Part shown: in pieces, positions 11,500 through 22,859 of the stretch
Numbering within the stretch: the stretch's first letter is position 1
How the letters are laid out: each line of letters starts with the position of its first letter
Notes under the pieces: model-generated
Told to the model about the DNA's origin: nothing
The model's database searches: none
The model's input: only the letters and a program-made list of their open reading frames with translations
Program-made: the position numbers and the translations under genes
Assembly: GCA_947095585.1 (NCBI GenBank)
Contig: OX352762.1
Span: forward strand, 9,775,969-9,839,968
DNA from: Nephrocerus scutellatus
Taxonomy: Eukaryota; Arthropoda; Insecta; Diptera; Pipunculidae
DNA length: 64,000 bases
Direction: 5' to 3'

Positions 11500-12861
11500 T
11501 TAACACCCCTCAATGACCCACTGGCACTTCATTTTATCATAATAGTCAAATTCCTCCAACTTCAAGGTGAAAATATAACGCATATTTTCAGAATGGAACG
11601 AATCGGCTGCACACAGATATTCTTGAAAATGTAAATTTCGCAAGTAAACGTTGTTATCGGTCGGTTCAATTTGCCACACGGACTGATCTGCCACACCTCC
11701 ACCATTAGTCCATGTCATAGCAAGCTGACAGAGCACTAAGCATTGTTTAACTTTTGGGATATACAAATGCTCATAATTGTTGTAGTCGCTGAGGAATTCA
11801 AATGAAAACTGTTTGTCTGGGTATTTCCTTTTATACCAGTGCGTTTGAGTGTCATTTTTTTGACCGGAAATGAATACAAAACGCCGATTGGGATCACTGA
11901 TGTAATCATCACTGGGCGAATATAAGTACCCTGATTCGTAGTGCACATTGCGGATGCACAACTTAGAGCTGATGTATAAATTTCGTATAGAAATTGGTAT
12001 CTTGTTAAGCATGCGTGCGACTTCATTCTTCTTGAATTGTGATATCTTTTTATAATCAGCAGTTTTTCGCAGACGACCGAGCTCCTCGGCCACAAGCATT
12101 GCTGCCTCATTGTCATACTCCCTAGCTACACTTAAATGATCTGAAATACGCACCAATACTGTTAGACTTTGTGGAATTTTTCTGGCACTGCTCATTGAGG
12201 TAATCATCTCAGCAATTGACTTATTCGCATACAAATCATCTACCAAATTTCGCATGATATCGTCGGACATCTGCTCGTCAAATGACAGAAACGCGTTGGA
12301 CATCCTTAGCATCTCGTCGTTATTGTTAAAATTTTTATCGTGAATAGCTGCCATAAAGGTTTCTGTTGCATTCGCTATAATTTCATTCCGCACATTGACG
12401 CATGTCTCCGCTGCTGATTTTTTTATCTCGACTGATACATGTTCCTGATTGATCACTTGTTTGGAGAATGTTTTACAGAGATCTATCATGCTATACACAT
12501 CTAAATCACCATTCTTTTGCATTTCCTGCAACAAAACGTCCAAAACGACAAAACTGATCTGTGCTTGGGAAGTTTCTTTACTGAAATCAATCAACAATTC
12601 AAAATTTGATCGTTTGCTGTCGTATATTATTACTATGATTTTTCGAAATTCTGGCGAAGTCACGCCCAATTGATTGATTTTACCATAAGCCGCATTAAAT
12701 CTACGAGACCTGATATCCATTACAATATCGAGTGATAGCCAATGGCTATTGTCCATACCATCCTGTGCTATGCTTGTGTTGTTGTCCGCCTGTTGGGCGA
12801 GTCCTTGTAAGATAAACACACACAGCATAATTAACAACATCAGTTCACTTTCTTTCAGCAT
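11500..12861 (-). CDS. Secreted protein of unrecognised family, beta-rich C-terminal domain (intact paralogue)
   Basis: A single uninterrupted 453-residue frame. Residues about 6-22 form a hydrophobic signal peptide (LMLLIMLCVFILQGLA), so the product should enter the secretory pathway. NxS/T glycosylation sites occur at residues 27, 28, 164, 213 and 336. Residues 40-290 look mostly helical. From about residue 300 the protein becomes beta-rich with repeated aromatic motifs: LCIRNVHYESGYLYSP, then VWQIEPTDNNVYLRNLHFQ, YLCAAD and finally CQWVIEGC. The rhythm (strand, Y-L-Y/C, W-x-I) suggests a trefoil-like or lectin-like fold, which is inference. The same signatures in the same order occur in the 48888-50453 locus. 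No introns are evident. A good TATA and initiator lie upstream at 12972-13002. Repeat H ends about 190 bp past the stop. I do not recognise the family. Confidence 0.85.
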   Translation of the reverse strand: MLKESELMLLIMLCVFILQGLAQQADNNTSIAQDGMDNSHWLSLDIVMDIRSRRFNAAYGKINQLGVTSPEFRKIIVIIYDSKRSNFELLIDFSKETSQAQISFVVLDVLLQEMQKNGDLDVYSMIDLCKTFSKQVINQEHVSVEIKKSAAETCVNVRNEIIANATETFMAAIHDKNFNNNDEMLRMSNAFLSFDEQMSDDIMRNLVDDLYANKSIAEMITSMSSARKIPQSLTVLVRISDHLSVAREYDNEAAMLVAEELGRLRKTADYKKISQFKKNEVARMLNKIPISIRNLYISSKLCIRNVHYESGYLYSPSDDYISDPNRRFVFISGQKNDTQTHWYKRKYPDKQFSFEFLSDYNNYEHLYIPKVKQCLVLCQLAMTWTNGGGVADQSVWQIEPTDNNVYLRNLHFQEYLCAADSFHSENMRYIFTLKLEEFDYYDKMKCQWVIEGC

Positions 12862-12971
12862 CTTTGGACCAGTTTGGACCTTTACAGACTAAAATATTTA
12901 AACTTTCACTAAATTCTGCTGCAAATCGACAAAGGATACTATTAACACTATACAACAGTTTAACTTAAATG

Positions 12972-13002
12972 AACTGATGCTTACCAACGAGGTCTTTATA
13001 TA
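12972..13002 (-). promoter_or_regulatory. Core promoter (TATA plus TCAGTT initiator) of the 11500-12861 gene
   Basis: On the minus strand tatataaag lies at 12994-13002. An arthropod-type initiator TCAGTT lies at 12972-12977, about 25 nt downstream. The predicted start site gives a 5' UTR of about 110 nt before the ATG at 12861, with no upstream intron needed. Confidence 0.65.
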
Positions 13003-13216
13003 CCAAAATTTCGCCCAAAGAAAGCCTTGGATTTCAGCAAACAATGAGTCTAAGTTAAAATTTCTAATCTTATCTAAAGAGACGCATTAATTTTGGAAAT
13101 TTTCCACTTGATACACTCGCGCTAGATTTTTAGTTGAAAGTCACATGGTTTTAGTTAGTCTCTATGTCAACAGGATCATAGGCCAATTACCTTTTTGATA
13201 AAAATGTATTTCACAA

Positions 13217-13376
13217 CTAAGATTAAGTTAAGAATAAAGTAAACACACATTTTTTGGCGCTGATTAATTCATGTACGTAGTGTGGTACTGTGGCACTGCA
13301 CTGTGTTTGCAAACATTTTATACCAACAACTTTAGGTGTTTCACAAGAGCGAATTGGTGGAAATTTGATGGCAATT
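13217..13376. repeat. Direct repeat, left copy
   Basis: About 155 bp, from the 'taagttaagaataaag' region through 'gagcgaattggtggaa' to 'gatggcaatt'. It is repeated with roughly 85% identity (by eye) at 13904-14054 in the same orientation. It lies about 240 bp upstream of the predicted start site of the secreted-protein gene. Confidence 0.8.
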
Positions 13377-13452
13377 AGTTTGGTGAATTATCATAGCCCA
13401 ACACCCAAAGAAACGTACAATTTTCCTGTCCCTACATTAAAAGAACTCCATC

Positions 13453-13660
13453 TTAGAAGAAAATTTGGACTAATTCTTCTATTGATAGATTACAGAAAAT
13501 GCTGTTAACTCTGTTAGCGAGGCATTTCTGCACTTCTGGTAATGTTATATTATTGGCAGATAAAATATAGCCACCACATTCTCGTAGTTCAAGAACATGC
13601 TTCCCACTGAGTATCCAATGCAATCGGTTATGAAACAAGAAGAATGGACCTCTTCAGTGG
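13453..13660 (-). pseudogene. Possible relic of the secreted-protein family C-terminal domain
   Basis: A minus-strand frame reads LHWILSGKHVLELREC followed by GGYILSANN. The spacing of W, I, V, LR and Y-L resembles the motif VWQIEPTDNNVYLRN...YLCAAD of the intact gene about 700 bp away. Only about 60 codons are open and no other part of the family is visible, so it may be a coincidence; a decayed tandem paralogue is one explanation. Confidence 0.25.
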
Positions 13661-13903
13661 AAAACGCTAACCCGTGTACGACAGAGTATCTGAGTTCGTC
13701 AGGGTAGTTTTAGATTTAGTGTAAAGGTCATTGAATGCTGGCGAACATTCTTGGAACAAGAAACCTGATGCAATAATATATTACAAGATTCCATTATATT
13801 AAGGCGTAAGCGGTTTTTTTCTAATCCAGCTGCTGTGATCAACAATAACCCTTATCAAGTCTTACTCTATTATCGCCACAGTCAGATTTTAATTGTCACA
13901 ACT

Positions 13904-14054
13904 GAGATTGAGATTAGAATGTAATAAACACACGTCTTTTGCGCAGACTAATTAATGTGCGTAGTGTGGTACTGTGGGCAAATGTGCAAACATTTTATAT
14001 TAACAACTTGTAGGTGTTCCACAAGAGCGAATTGGTGGAAATCTGATGGCAATT
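13904..14054. repeat. Direct repeat, right copy
   Basis: Partner of the 13217-13376 repeat. It stops at the same 'gatggcaatt', after which the (CAT)n 3' tail of LINE family A copy 4 begins. This looks like the LINE insertion point. Confidence 0.8.
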
Positions 14055-14055
14055 C

Positions 14056-14490
14056 ATCATCATCATATTTGGTTTTATAACCGGTGTCCGCTCATGGCCT
14101 CCCGCAAAAAATCTCTCCACCGGTCGCGATTTTGAGCCGATGTCATCCAGTTTGGCACCCATAAGCTCTGGGCGTCCTGGTCTACGCCCTCCTTCCGGCG
14201 TCGTGTTCCATAAATCCCATCGCAAAGAACTTTCCGAGAAGGATCATCTTCACTCATGCGAGGTAGGTTTCCTGCCTACCGAGCTCAATTCTCTTCACGA
14301 AGTCGACGTCTTGATAATGCTCGTATAGATCTCATCATAATAGAGTCTTTGGCATCGTCCTTCCTCACACACGGGACCAACAATTCTCCGTAAGAATTTT
14401 CTCTCGAACGCGGCTCAGAGTTCAGAATGCTTTTTACTAAGCACCCAAATCTCGGATCCATATGTAAGTACTGGTATGACCATTGTCTTA
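14056..14490 (-). mobile_element. LINE family A copy 4, 3' fragment
   Basis: It begins at the catcatcatcat tail, then encodes on the minus strand the C-terminal part of family A ORF2: SEDDPSRKVLC, GTRR, and AQNRDRWRDFLREA. It then continues into the FERKVL and LTYRSE-type segments near 14380-14480. It is truncated at about 14490, where a plus-strand RNase H LINE begins. Confidence 0.8.
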
Positions 14491-16100
14491 TATGTACGCA
14501 GGTGAAGGTGTGATACTCGTATCAGGTCAGTACCTTTCTGTGATCAGTGAAGTCATGGAAAGGGCCCTGGTCAGCTCCTGGGAAACAAGCTGTGGCCTTG
14601 CAGTCAACCCTAGGAAAACTGAAATGGTATTGTTCACCACTAAATCCAAAATACCGGCCTTTATCCTTCCAAAACTCATCCTTAGACCTAGCGCCAAATA
14701 TCTCGGAGTAATCCTGGATAGAAAGCTGAGCAGGACGGCTAACATAGAGAACAGAGCTAAGAAAGCGTGCGTGGCCCTCTAAGCCAGCAGCAAAATCATC
14801 GGCAGGAAATGGGGTCTTCAACCAAAGATGGCTCTTTGGCTGTATACAGCTGTTGTATGGCCAATACTTACCTATGGATCTGGTGGTCTGGTGGCCAGCG
14901 ATGAAAAAGCAGTATAACGCCACAAAACTCAGCAGATTACAGCGATCAGCAGCAGTAAGCATTACAGGAGCTCTTCGGTCTTATCCGACAGATGCCCTTA
15001 ACACCACCCTGCACCTATTACCTCCTGACATATTTATCAACTATGTTGCGACGTGCAGTGCAGTACGACTTAGAGAATCTGGGTTATTCGTTATTAAACC
15101 ATACGGGCACTGTAATTTACTGCAGATACCATCATCTACTGACTACTGCATTCCTAAATTTAGCTTCAATTCCTCGTTCAGCTTCGAGTTTCCTTCCAGG
15201 GGAAGCTGGGAGGGTGGGGCAGTAACGAAGCAATTTGACGTAAAAATATTCACTGACGAATCCAAGATGAATAATGGAGTCGGTGCAGGTATCTTCTCGG
15301 ATGATCTAAATCTGTCAAGGTCATACAAGCTACCTGATTTAGCTAGCAACTTTCAGGAAGATATCATAGCAATTAGAAGGCCTGCAGGGCACTACGGCTC
15401 AGTAAAGCACACATCGGAATTATGGACATATGTGTTGATAGCCAATCTGCTATAAGGGCGATTTATGCGACCACCATTAACTCGAAACTTGTAAAACAGT
15501 GGCCACGAAGAATTGGCCTCTATTAGCCAATTGCTGAACATCACAAAAGTATGGGTGCCGGGTCACAGTAATGAGAGGGCGGACGAATTAGCTAAGATGG
15601 GCGTCGCTATGAACACCGGCTCTATAGAGAGGGTTAGCTGTTCAATGGGCTCAGTCAAGGAGCAAATCATATCCTTTTTTAATACGAAGACACAGCTCAG
15701 GTGGAGCAGTCTGTCGAACTGCGCCAAAGCAAGATGTGGTCAGCATACAGCAAAAGGAAAACCACCGAGTTGTTATCTAGAACCCGGAAGGATATTGCCA
15801 GAGTTGTGGCTATCAGCACTGGCCACTGGCCAGTGGGCAGCCATGCTGCTAAGTTGGGTATACCGTACAACAATTTCTACAGAAGTTGCAAAGATGAAAA
15901 TGAGAATGAAAATCTCATACACTTGTTCGGCCCTAGCAGGACCAAGACACCGCATTATAAGTTAACCATTTTTTCAAGACCTGAAAGAGCTATCAGATCA
16001 CAGGATCATCGAGCTGATTCTGAACGCTACAGGTTGGATTTTAACCCCTTAAATATCCATGTTAGGTTCCTCGAAATTTGTGGTACCAAAAGATAAGATA
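14490..16100 (+). mobile_element. RNase H-bearing LINE fragment (RT C-terminus, RNase H, zinc segment), decayed
   Basis: Plus-strand remnant of LINE ORF2. The RT thumb is clear: SWETSCGLAVNPRKTEMVLF, then AKYLGVILDRKLSR (near 14690-14740) and LWLYTAVVWPILTYGS near 14830-14880. RNase H follows with IFTDESKMNNGVGAGIF near 15250-15300 and WVPGHSNERADELAKMG at about 15550-15600. The segment GHWPVGSHAAKLGIPYNNF and a CxxC-x-E-x-H-like zinc knuckle (NLIHLF) are at 15810-15930. Stops and frameshifts interrupt it at about 14782, 15455 and 15700. It is probably of the LOA/R1-like group. Confidence 0.85.
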
Positions 16101-16134
16101 TGATAGAGTCTAAGTATGAGAAGAAAAGAAGAGA

Positions 16135-16195
16135 AGAGAGGACAAGTCCACGATATAGATTCCAGTCCGTGGACTTTGAATCATATCTAGAAGAA
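16135..16195 (-). mobile_element. Small LOA-like endonuclease fragment
   Basis: On the minus strand this encodes a piece nearly identical to the STDWNLYRRLVLS segment of the LOA-like endonuclease at 42150-42200. It is isolated between an RNase H LINE and a BEL/Pao fragment. Confidence 0.6.
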
Positions 16196-16381
16196 GCATG
16201 TGACAGTTTTCCAGGGAAGTCAAACCTGACGTGACGTGCTCTGACAGCGGGGCTTCGTCAGACACATGCAAGTTTTCAACAAAGTTGGAGAGAAATTAGC
16301 TGGTGAGAGTGTAGTCAAGTACCTCTTCGCGAATAGCATTTATAAAGGTAGGTTTGGATCCTTTATTTAGTATATCTACAC

Positions 16382-17010
16382 TCACTCCTTCACATTCCTC
16401 CGGATGTGATTCAGAGTCAGTCTTACACCGCCGTGAAGTGTATCAATGCAAGTTTTATTAATTATTAACTTTGTCAGTGGCTGCGAAGATGATGGCCAAA
16501 TGATTGGATGATTCTGATCATCTGATAAATTTGTCTTTAACGCCTCCTCCCACTCGCAATATTCCATTGGCATCTATGAATGTGTTTAGTGACGATATCG
16601 TGCTTTTTAGTTTAAGATGATTATTTTCCCTTTATTTTTGCATATCATCATCAAATGCTTGTTGTGCACCCCTTTTCAGAGCCTTTTCTGATTCCAGGAG
16701 TCCTCTTATGGTTAGTTTTATAAGTTGTAGTGGTTCATCTTTTCTACTCTCGGCAATTACTCTTAAATCGTAGACAGTACACGATAATGCGTTGAATTTT
16801 TGACAGTCCTTCTGTCCTTTGTGTCACCATAAATCTATGGGATTTTCCGACCTAATGATGATTATGATTTTTCGCAGGCCACTGTTGTTCGTATTCTTTT
16901 AACCAAAATGGACGGTGCCACCATGTTGAGTTTTCAATCAGAACATCTCCAAACAACCCTTTAGACGGAATGTCGGCAGGATTATTACCTCAGGGAACAA
17001 AACTCCATTA
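16382..17010 (-). mobile_element. BEL/Pao LTR retrotransposon pol fragment, broken
   Basis: Old endogenous copy on the minus strand. From high to low coordinates it shows the junction region between RNase H and integrase with the hallmark NNPADIPSKG (near 16980), then STWWHRPFWLKEYEQQWP. It then shows FIDANGILRVGGG (about 16545-16585), and the integrase zinc-binding region with NHPIIWPSS, PLTKLII and TLHGGVRLTLNHIRR (16385-16520). The order matches BEL/Pao pol. Breaks are visible: a stop just before NNPADIP, stops after the WWH region and within the linker, and a frameshift just after VGGG. No LTRs, gag or RT were seen nearby. Integrase catalytic residues are not present in the fragment. Confidence 0.85.
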
Positions 17011-17305
17011 CCCTGGGTTTTATTCTGTTGCTGCCTAGAAAGCTTGACCAGAAAAAGTGGTATCTTGAATAACATCTACAATAGTATGTCCAATTCTAAT
17101 TTTGGTAAGACACAGTTAACCGTCCACCGCAATTCCTAGATTGCTTTATTGGCAGTTTTATATTGATGGGTATCGGCAAGCTTCTGTGCAGCTCGGACTT
17201 TAAACAGTGAGCGAAAGTTCCACCAAATAATTCGTAAATCATTTAGCCGTTCCCGTTGCTGTGGTCTTCGTCGTAGATTAGGGTTTCCGAGGCATATTTA
17301 GGGTT
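17011..17305 (-). mobile_element. LINE family A copy 7, endonuclease N-terminus
   Basis: The minus strand reads NDLRIIWWNFRSLFKVRAAQ (near 17180-17245), matching DLRIFSWNVRSLYRAR of copy 5. A diverged piece at 17011-17130 matches the segment that follows in copy 5. It breaks off exactly where the BEL/Pao fragment starts. Confidence 0.7.
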
Positions 17306-19560
17306 CTGTAACAATAGCAACTTTATGGCATTTTACTTAAAAGAAATAGGACTCGATTCAGCTTGAGATTCTACGTGGTATTCCCGCCATTCTGCTGGTG
17401 GTCACGGACTACAACCCGTAAATAACAGAAGTTCTTCCATTGAGTCGGCTTTGGGTATGCTTCCAATATAAAATACGGTTTTCTAAGAGTCATTTTGAAT
17501 GTGCAGAAGAAAGTTTTTTCGACTTTATTCATCGTCATTGCGAACTCCTACATTCCTATACTTGATATAAAAAAAAAACGAAATTATTCCGCAAAATAAT
17601 TTGCCTCCGATCATCAAACTGTTTGCTTGGTCTTCCAACTCCAGCGGTAGTGAAGTGCACTACAACGCATTTGCCCCATTTACCCGATGTGCCACCAACA
17701 ACGCAGGACGCAATAAAAACCCAATGCATAATAGATGATTACAAAAGGGGACTGGTTGTGGCGGTAGCTCCCACTTGACAAAGACAAAGAAATAGCAAAG
17801 GAATTTGATGTTAGACAGCGGCAGAAAGAACTGGCAGCTACTTCCAGTACAAGGACATTTCGTCGAAGGCAAACAATTCCTTAAATGCCGTTTGTGACAT
17901 GAAGTGAAATTGTTTTTTCTCAGTAGGCAAAGTTCCGTCGTTCGTCTGCACTGCACTACGGCCACCGCAGCCAAAGACCGGACAAAAAATGAGAATAAGA
18001 ACTCCTGTGCCTATATGCTGGCGTTTGGAGTAGATGGTACCTAAACGACAAGGATCCTTTGTCATTTGTGCGATTGGAATCGTGTTTCCGACAAGATTCA
18101 TTTTCGCTGATGTTTATCGTTTTGTTGCGTCGTTTTTGTCGTTGTTCGCGATATTACGATATTAGTGCGGTGGCAACTGATGGCAACCGCGCACCCATGT
18201 CGCTAATGGAATTCGTAGAAAGTTGTTGCTACTTGGATTCGATTAAAATGAAGATAACACGAGTCATGTGCACTCGCGCATGGTGAGGAGTACGTTGCGC
18301 CCAGTCAAGAAATGGGGTGGGTCGCTGGAGGAGCCAAGTAGTAGTTATGCCCCAGCTGAATATTTTGCAGTTTCATTCTAGAAACTTTTGCATATTAAGC
18401 TTCAGGTGTCTGGAAACTTTTCCCATGCCTCAGGTCTTGATTTTACCGCAAATAAAATAAAAATATCCATCTAATTCATTCCAATGCACCTCAGAATTCT
18501 TTAATCGCACATGTCAATCGCAGTCAGTGAGCTGATTTTCAGAGATTTATTGGCTCGGAGAAATGGAGGAGTACTACTCTGGAATAATCCTTGTGCCTTA
18601 ATCCTTGTGATAAGAAGTCATATGGAAATGATGTGGTATTTTGCTTTTAAATCGCATTAAAGAGATTATGCCCTGCAAGGGATACTATCCGAAGCTGAAG
18701 TGAGCTGAATGATCGGAGGCATCAACTCAACAAAAAAAAAATTAATTGTTTCATACATTATCCATTGGGATATAATGGCAGGGATGCGGGTCAACAGGGC
18801 ACCCGTTCGTTCGTTCGTTCATTCGCGCTCGCTAATCTCTTTTGAAAAGCGACCGATAGGATGCAGAGTGCAAGTCCTGCTCTCGAATATTCTTCTGAAG
18901 TGCCCAAAATAATAACAAATGGCCTCCCTACCGCGCCCATATAGGTTTTTTTTTTTGTCTTCTTCACTCGTCAGTCGTCAGTCGTCACATGAATGTCCAA
19001 AATGAGAAATAATAAAAAGTTTTTTAATGAATTTTTATTCCATTCGAGTGTGAAACATCGAAAAATTGTTGTTCTGTTCGTTCGTTTAAGGACATTCATA
19101 ACGGTATAGTCGTACATTCCTTACCCTTGTCGTTAAACTCGCCTATCACCGGATACAGGCATTTGGCTTGATGGCGGTTTATTGTTTTGTTGTTGTTCTT
19201 TAACAACCAGCAGTAGTTCAAAGGATCATTGTTGTATTCCACCGGATTCATCCAGCATTGGATGGGCTCTTTTCGGAGGAGATTCCATACGCTCATTGCA
19301 TTTGCGACCACCGCGCGTCTCGGCCTCAATTTATTTTATTCATTTGCACGCGGATGGCCTCTGACGAAAACAACAACAAAAAAAAACGATTTTTTTTATT
19401 AATATCAAATAAAAATTAAATTTTTCCCCCCTTTGGAGCAAATGACCATTTGCAGTGCAGCCAAAATGGAAATGGTTCGCGGCAATGCAAGATGTTAGCT
19501 TTTTCACTTCGTTTGTAATAGGGTTTGAAATCCCGTACTTTGGTTTGGGATCCCGTAAGG
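17306..19560. other. Unassigned; one possible exon at 19110-19330 (-)
   Basis: Most of the stretch shows nothing recognisable. On the minus strand, 19110-19329 encodes a cysteine-bearing peptide (IQCWMNPVEYNNDPLNYCWL, later NRHQAKCLYPVIGEF) followed by a plausible splice donor (gacaag|ggtaag). The next upstream acceptor-like site (ttttcgtcag) is separated from it by an in-frame stop. I cannot support a gene model. A cgttcgttcgttcgttcatt microsatellite lies near 18805-18826. Confidence 0.3.
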
Positions 19561-19562
19561 AT

Positions 19563-22010
19563 CATCATCATTATATTTGGTTCTACAACCGGGGTGCGGT
19601 ACTGGCGTCGTGCAAAAAAATCTCTCCACCGGTCCCGATTTCGAGCCGATGTCATACAGATTGGTATCTCTAAACTCTGGGCGTCCTGGTCTACGTCATC
19701 CCTCCACCTTGACAGTTTTGTTCCATAAATCCTACCGCAAAGGACTTTTCGAACAGGATCCTCTTCGCTCAGGCAAGCTTCTCTCAAGTCCTGCCCACCG
19801 GATCCTACCGAGCTTGATTTTCTTCACGACGTCGCCATCAAGATAACGCTCGTAGATCTTATCATTATAGAGTCACCGGAATCGTCCTTTCTCACATACG
19901 GGCCCAACAATTCTCCGTAAGACTTTTCTCTCGAATGCAGCTAAAAGGTAAGAATGCCTTCTGCTAAGCACCGAAGTTTCGGATTCATATTTAAGCACTG
20001 GCATGAACATTGTCTTATACACCAGCAGCTTGGATGTTATGGTTACATTTCTGGATTTGAAGACAGTCTAAAGTAGGCGTTGTTGGCTTTGAGCAACCGT
20101 GCGCGTATTTCTGGTTCCATGCTGTTATTGGCTGCTATGGTTGACCTGAGATAGTTAAAGGATCCCACTTCTTCAAATTCGCGGTCCATAATTTTAATTA
20201 AGAGACCAATTTGAGATCTTCTACTTGCAGACGTGGCCACCGTGTACTTTGTTGTGCGCTCATTTATGTGCAGCTCCAGATTTCGTAGCGTCCACTCAAT
20301 CCGGATGAAAGTTTCCTGTTCAGATATTGGGTTTCTACCAACGATGTCAATGTCATCTACGAAAGCCAGTATCTCAATTGACTTTTAGAGGATTCTTCCT
20401 CTCGCTGTTACGTCAGAGTCTCGGATCACTTTATCCAACGCCAGCTTAATGAGAACGCAGGACAGTCCATTTCCGTTTCGGAGCCCGTTATAGATACTGC
20501 ATGGTCTTGATAGTGACCCGGATATTTTTACTTGGCTTATAAAAATAGTCATGGTTAACCTACATAGTCTTGTCAGTTTATTTGGAATGTCGATTTCTCC
20601 CATGACTTTATAAAGGTCTACTCTAGCCATGATATCATAGGCGGCTTTAAAGTCTATAAAAGATGGTGTAGTGGGTTTTAAGATTCTAGACATTTTTCCA
20701 TCACCTGCCGAAGGGTGTAAATCTGATCACTTGTTGATTTACCTGGGATGAATCTACACTAGTATGGACCAATAGCGTATGGGGCTATCCTGTCTTGAAG
20801 GATAGATAAGAAAATCTTATACGCGGTACTCACGATTGCTGCATATTGTGATATCTTCTTTATTTTGTATGGGGCACAAGATGCCTCTTCGCCAGTCTTC
20901 TGGCATCGCTTTTTTCTCCCATACTTGCACTATTATTTTATGAATTGCTTGGGGTACTTCGTGACCTCCTGATTTAATCATATCTGCTGGGATACTATCT
21001 GATCCCGAGGCTTTATTATTTTTGAACCGATTTATTGTTCTGCTAACTTCGTATATGCTTGGTGGCGGCAGTATAGTGCTGTCTTCGGTCATTGGTGAAG
21101 CCTGCAATTCCTCAGTTAGCTGGCCATTTAGCAACTCATGAAGGTGCTCTTCCCATCGTTCTAAGATGCCTTTGAGATTGGCGATCAGATAACCCTCTTT
21201 GGCTTTGCTTTATGTGCAACGCGGTTCACACCGCTGACTATTTGATACAACATTCATGCTTGGTGTTGTGCTTGTTCTCTGTGCGGTTCCATTTCATTGA
21301 CGAGGTTCTTCTCACTGGCTAATTTCTTTCGCTGGTGAACTATTTTTTCATATACATCTTCGCATGACCGCGTTTTATGCGATTGTTGCATTGCTCGGTA
21401 CGCAACATTCTTACGTTCAATCGCATGCTTACATTCGTCATCGAACCAGTCATTCCGATCTCTACCACTACTGCCTAAGATGGAGTCAGCAGTACTAATG
21501 ATAGTATTCTTAAGGCGTATCCATTTTTCTTCTACGCCCGCAACTCAGCCCCAGGACTTACTCTCCCTGCGTTTAAGGTAAGTCCTATCACTTGACCGTA
21601 GTTGTTTCTGGTCTCTTCGTTGCAAATGGCAGCCATGTTGACTCGAACCTGATTCGCGGATGCAGTCTTTCTTGATGAAGCAATCCGACAATCTGCCCCG
21701 CACGCGAAGTAGCATATCCGTTCAATTACTACTTTAAAGTCGACAACGGTGGGTTTCATTCTTTTGCTGACTAAAAACCCAAACCCGAACACATAATGTC
21801 TTGCATGACAGCTGTAATATATGTCATATTCTGATTTTTGTAAGACACCATTCCCTGTCAACAGCATCTATTGGATTGCTGTTATGTCAGCATTATATTT
21901 GGACAGAATGTCGGCTAGCTGCTGTGCAACTCGAGCTCTATACAGAGAGCGTACGTTCCATGAGAAAATTCTTAAATCTTTGCCGCAGTCATCGTCGTTT
22001 ATCAGTGTAT
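19563..22010 (-). mobile_element. LINE family A copy 5, longest copy
   Basis: Minus-strand copy running from the start of the AP endonuclease (DLRIFSWNVRSLYRAR, near 21910-21970) to the (ATG)n 3' tail at 19563. Visible landmarks are YYSCHARHYVFGFGF (endonuclease core, about 21780-21830), the spacer 21230-21540, NGQLTEELQASP and NNKASGSDSIPADMIKSGG (RT start, about 20990-21130), FIDFKAAYD (RT motif A, about 20630-20660), and FNYLRSTIAANNSMEPEI (20080-20160). It ends with RWRDFFARRQY near 19600. The endonuclease centre, including the usual GDFN and SDH region, is deleted, and stops and frameshifts occur throughout. It is not autonomous. Confidence 0.85.
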
Positions 22011-22014
22011 CCCG

Positions 22015-22855
22015 GGTTGATTTGACATTCCATAATAAAGTTTTTTTTACGGAATCCTGGGATCACGGAATAAGAAAATATCAATTCCGAAATCCCGGGA
22101 TTGCAAACCCTAATTTGTAACGCTGAGCGGTGAAGGCGTCTTTCATTGATATCTGTCTATAAGTCCTCCTGTCAGATGTAAGCCAAAATTAACAAAATTT
22201 TACATTATATGTCCCGTCTTATTATACAAATTTTTAACATCGCTTAGTCCGACCCGCATGTATCGTTCCGAATCTACCGACCATAGCAGTTTTCGAGATG
22301 AATCGTCCTTTTAAGTCGGTGCATTCAATGTTGGCATAAAACGAATGCAACGGATCGGAAACATATCTGAGAGTGATGAACACGTTATAAGTGAAATGTT
22401 TTTTAAATAATATTAATGTGTTTCATTGTGTGTTTTGTTGTGCCATTATTTTATTGGGTTTCACACTTCAGGGATTTAATTTGTCAGTCAGAACGACCAT
22501 GGCATTTCTTTTTTTTTTCTCCACATTTTATAAAAATAAATTTTCGAGTAGACTCAGCACTCAGATCAAAGTTTCAATCGTAGGTTGTCCAAGGAAGGCC
22601 AAGTAATAACCAGATGACTCGCAGTTATAAACTCGGTGTGAAGATAAATCTTTTACGAGTATCGTTAATGACGGCCACATTTTTGGAAGCATTTCTAAGA
22701 ATACCGGCGAATTAATTTTGGATTTTGTTGGGGGCAAGCCCCTATTTATTTGGCTTACTACAAGCTAACACTAACAGCATTGAAGACTTAAAACTAAGAC
22801 TTAAAACTAACAATTATAGCAAAGAGGAATTGTGATGGAGATCGAGTTTAAGTGC
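22015..22855. other. Unassigned
   Basis: No coding signature. A short inverted motif with 'atcccgggatt' and 'aatcctgggat' lies at about 22050-22100. Tandem 'aagacttaaaacta' pairs at about 22783-22812 may belong to the 3' tail of the next LINE. Confidence 0.4.
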
Positions 22856-22859
22856 TAAG

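Noticed and set aside
19096..19329. Cysteine-bearing minus-strand frame as an exon of a secreted protein
   Set aside because: It has a plausible donor, but an in-frame stop separates it from the only good acceptor. Kept only as a note in the unassigned stretch.
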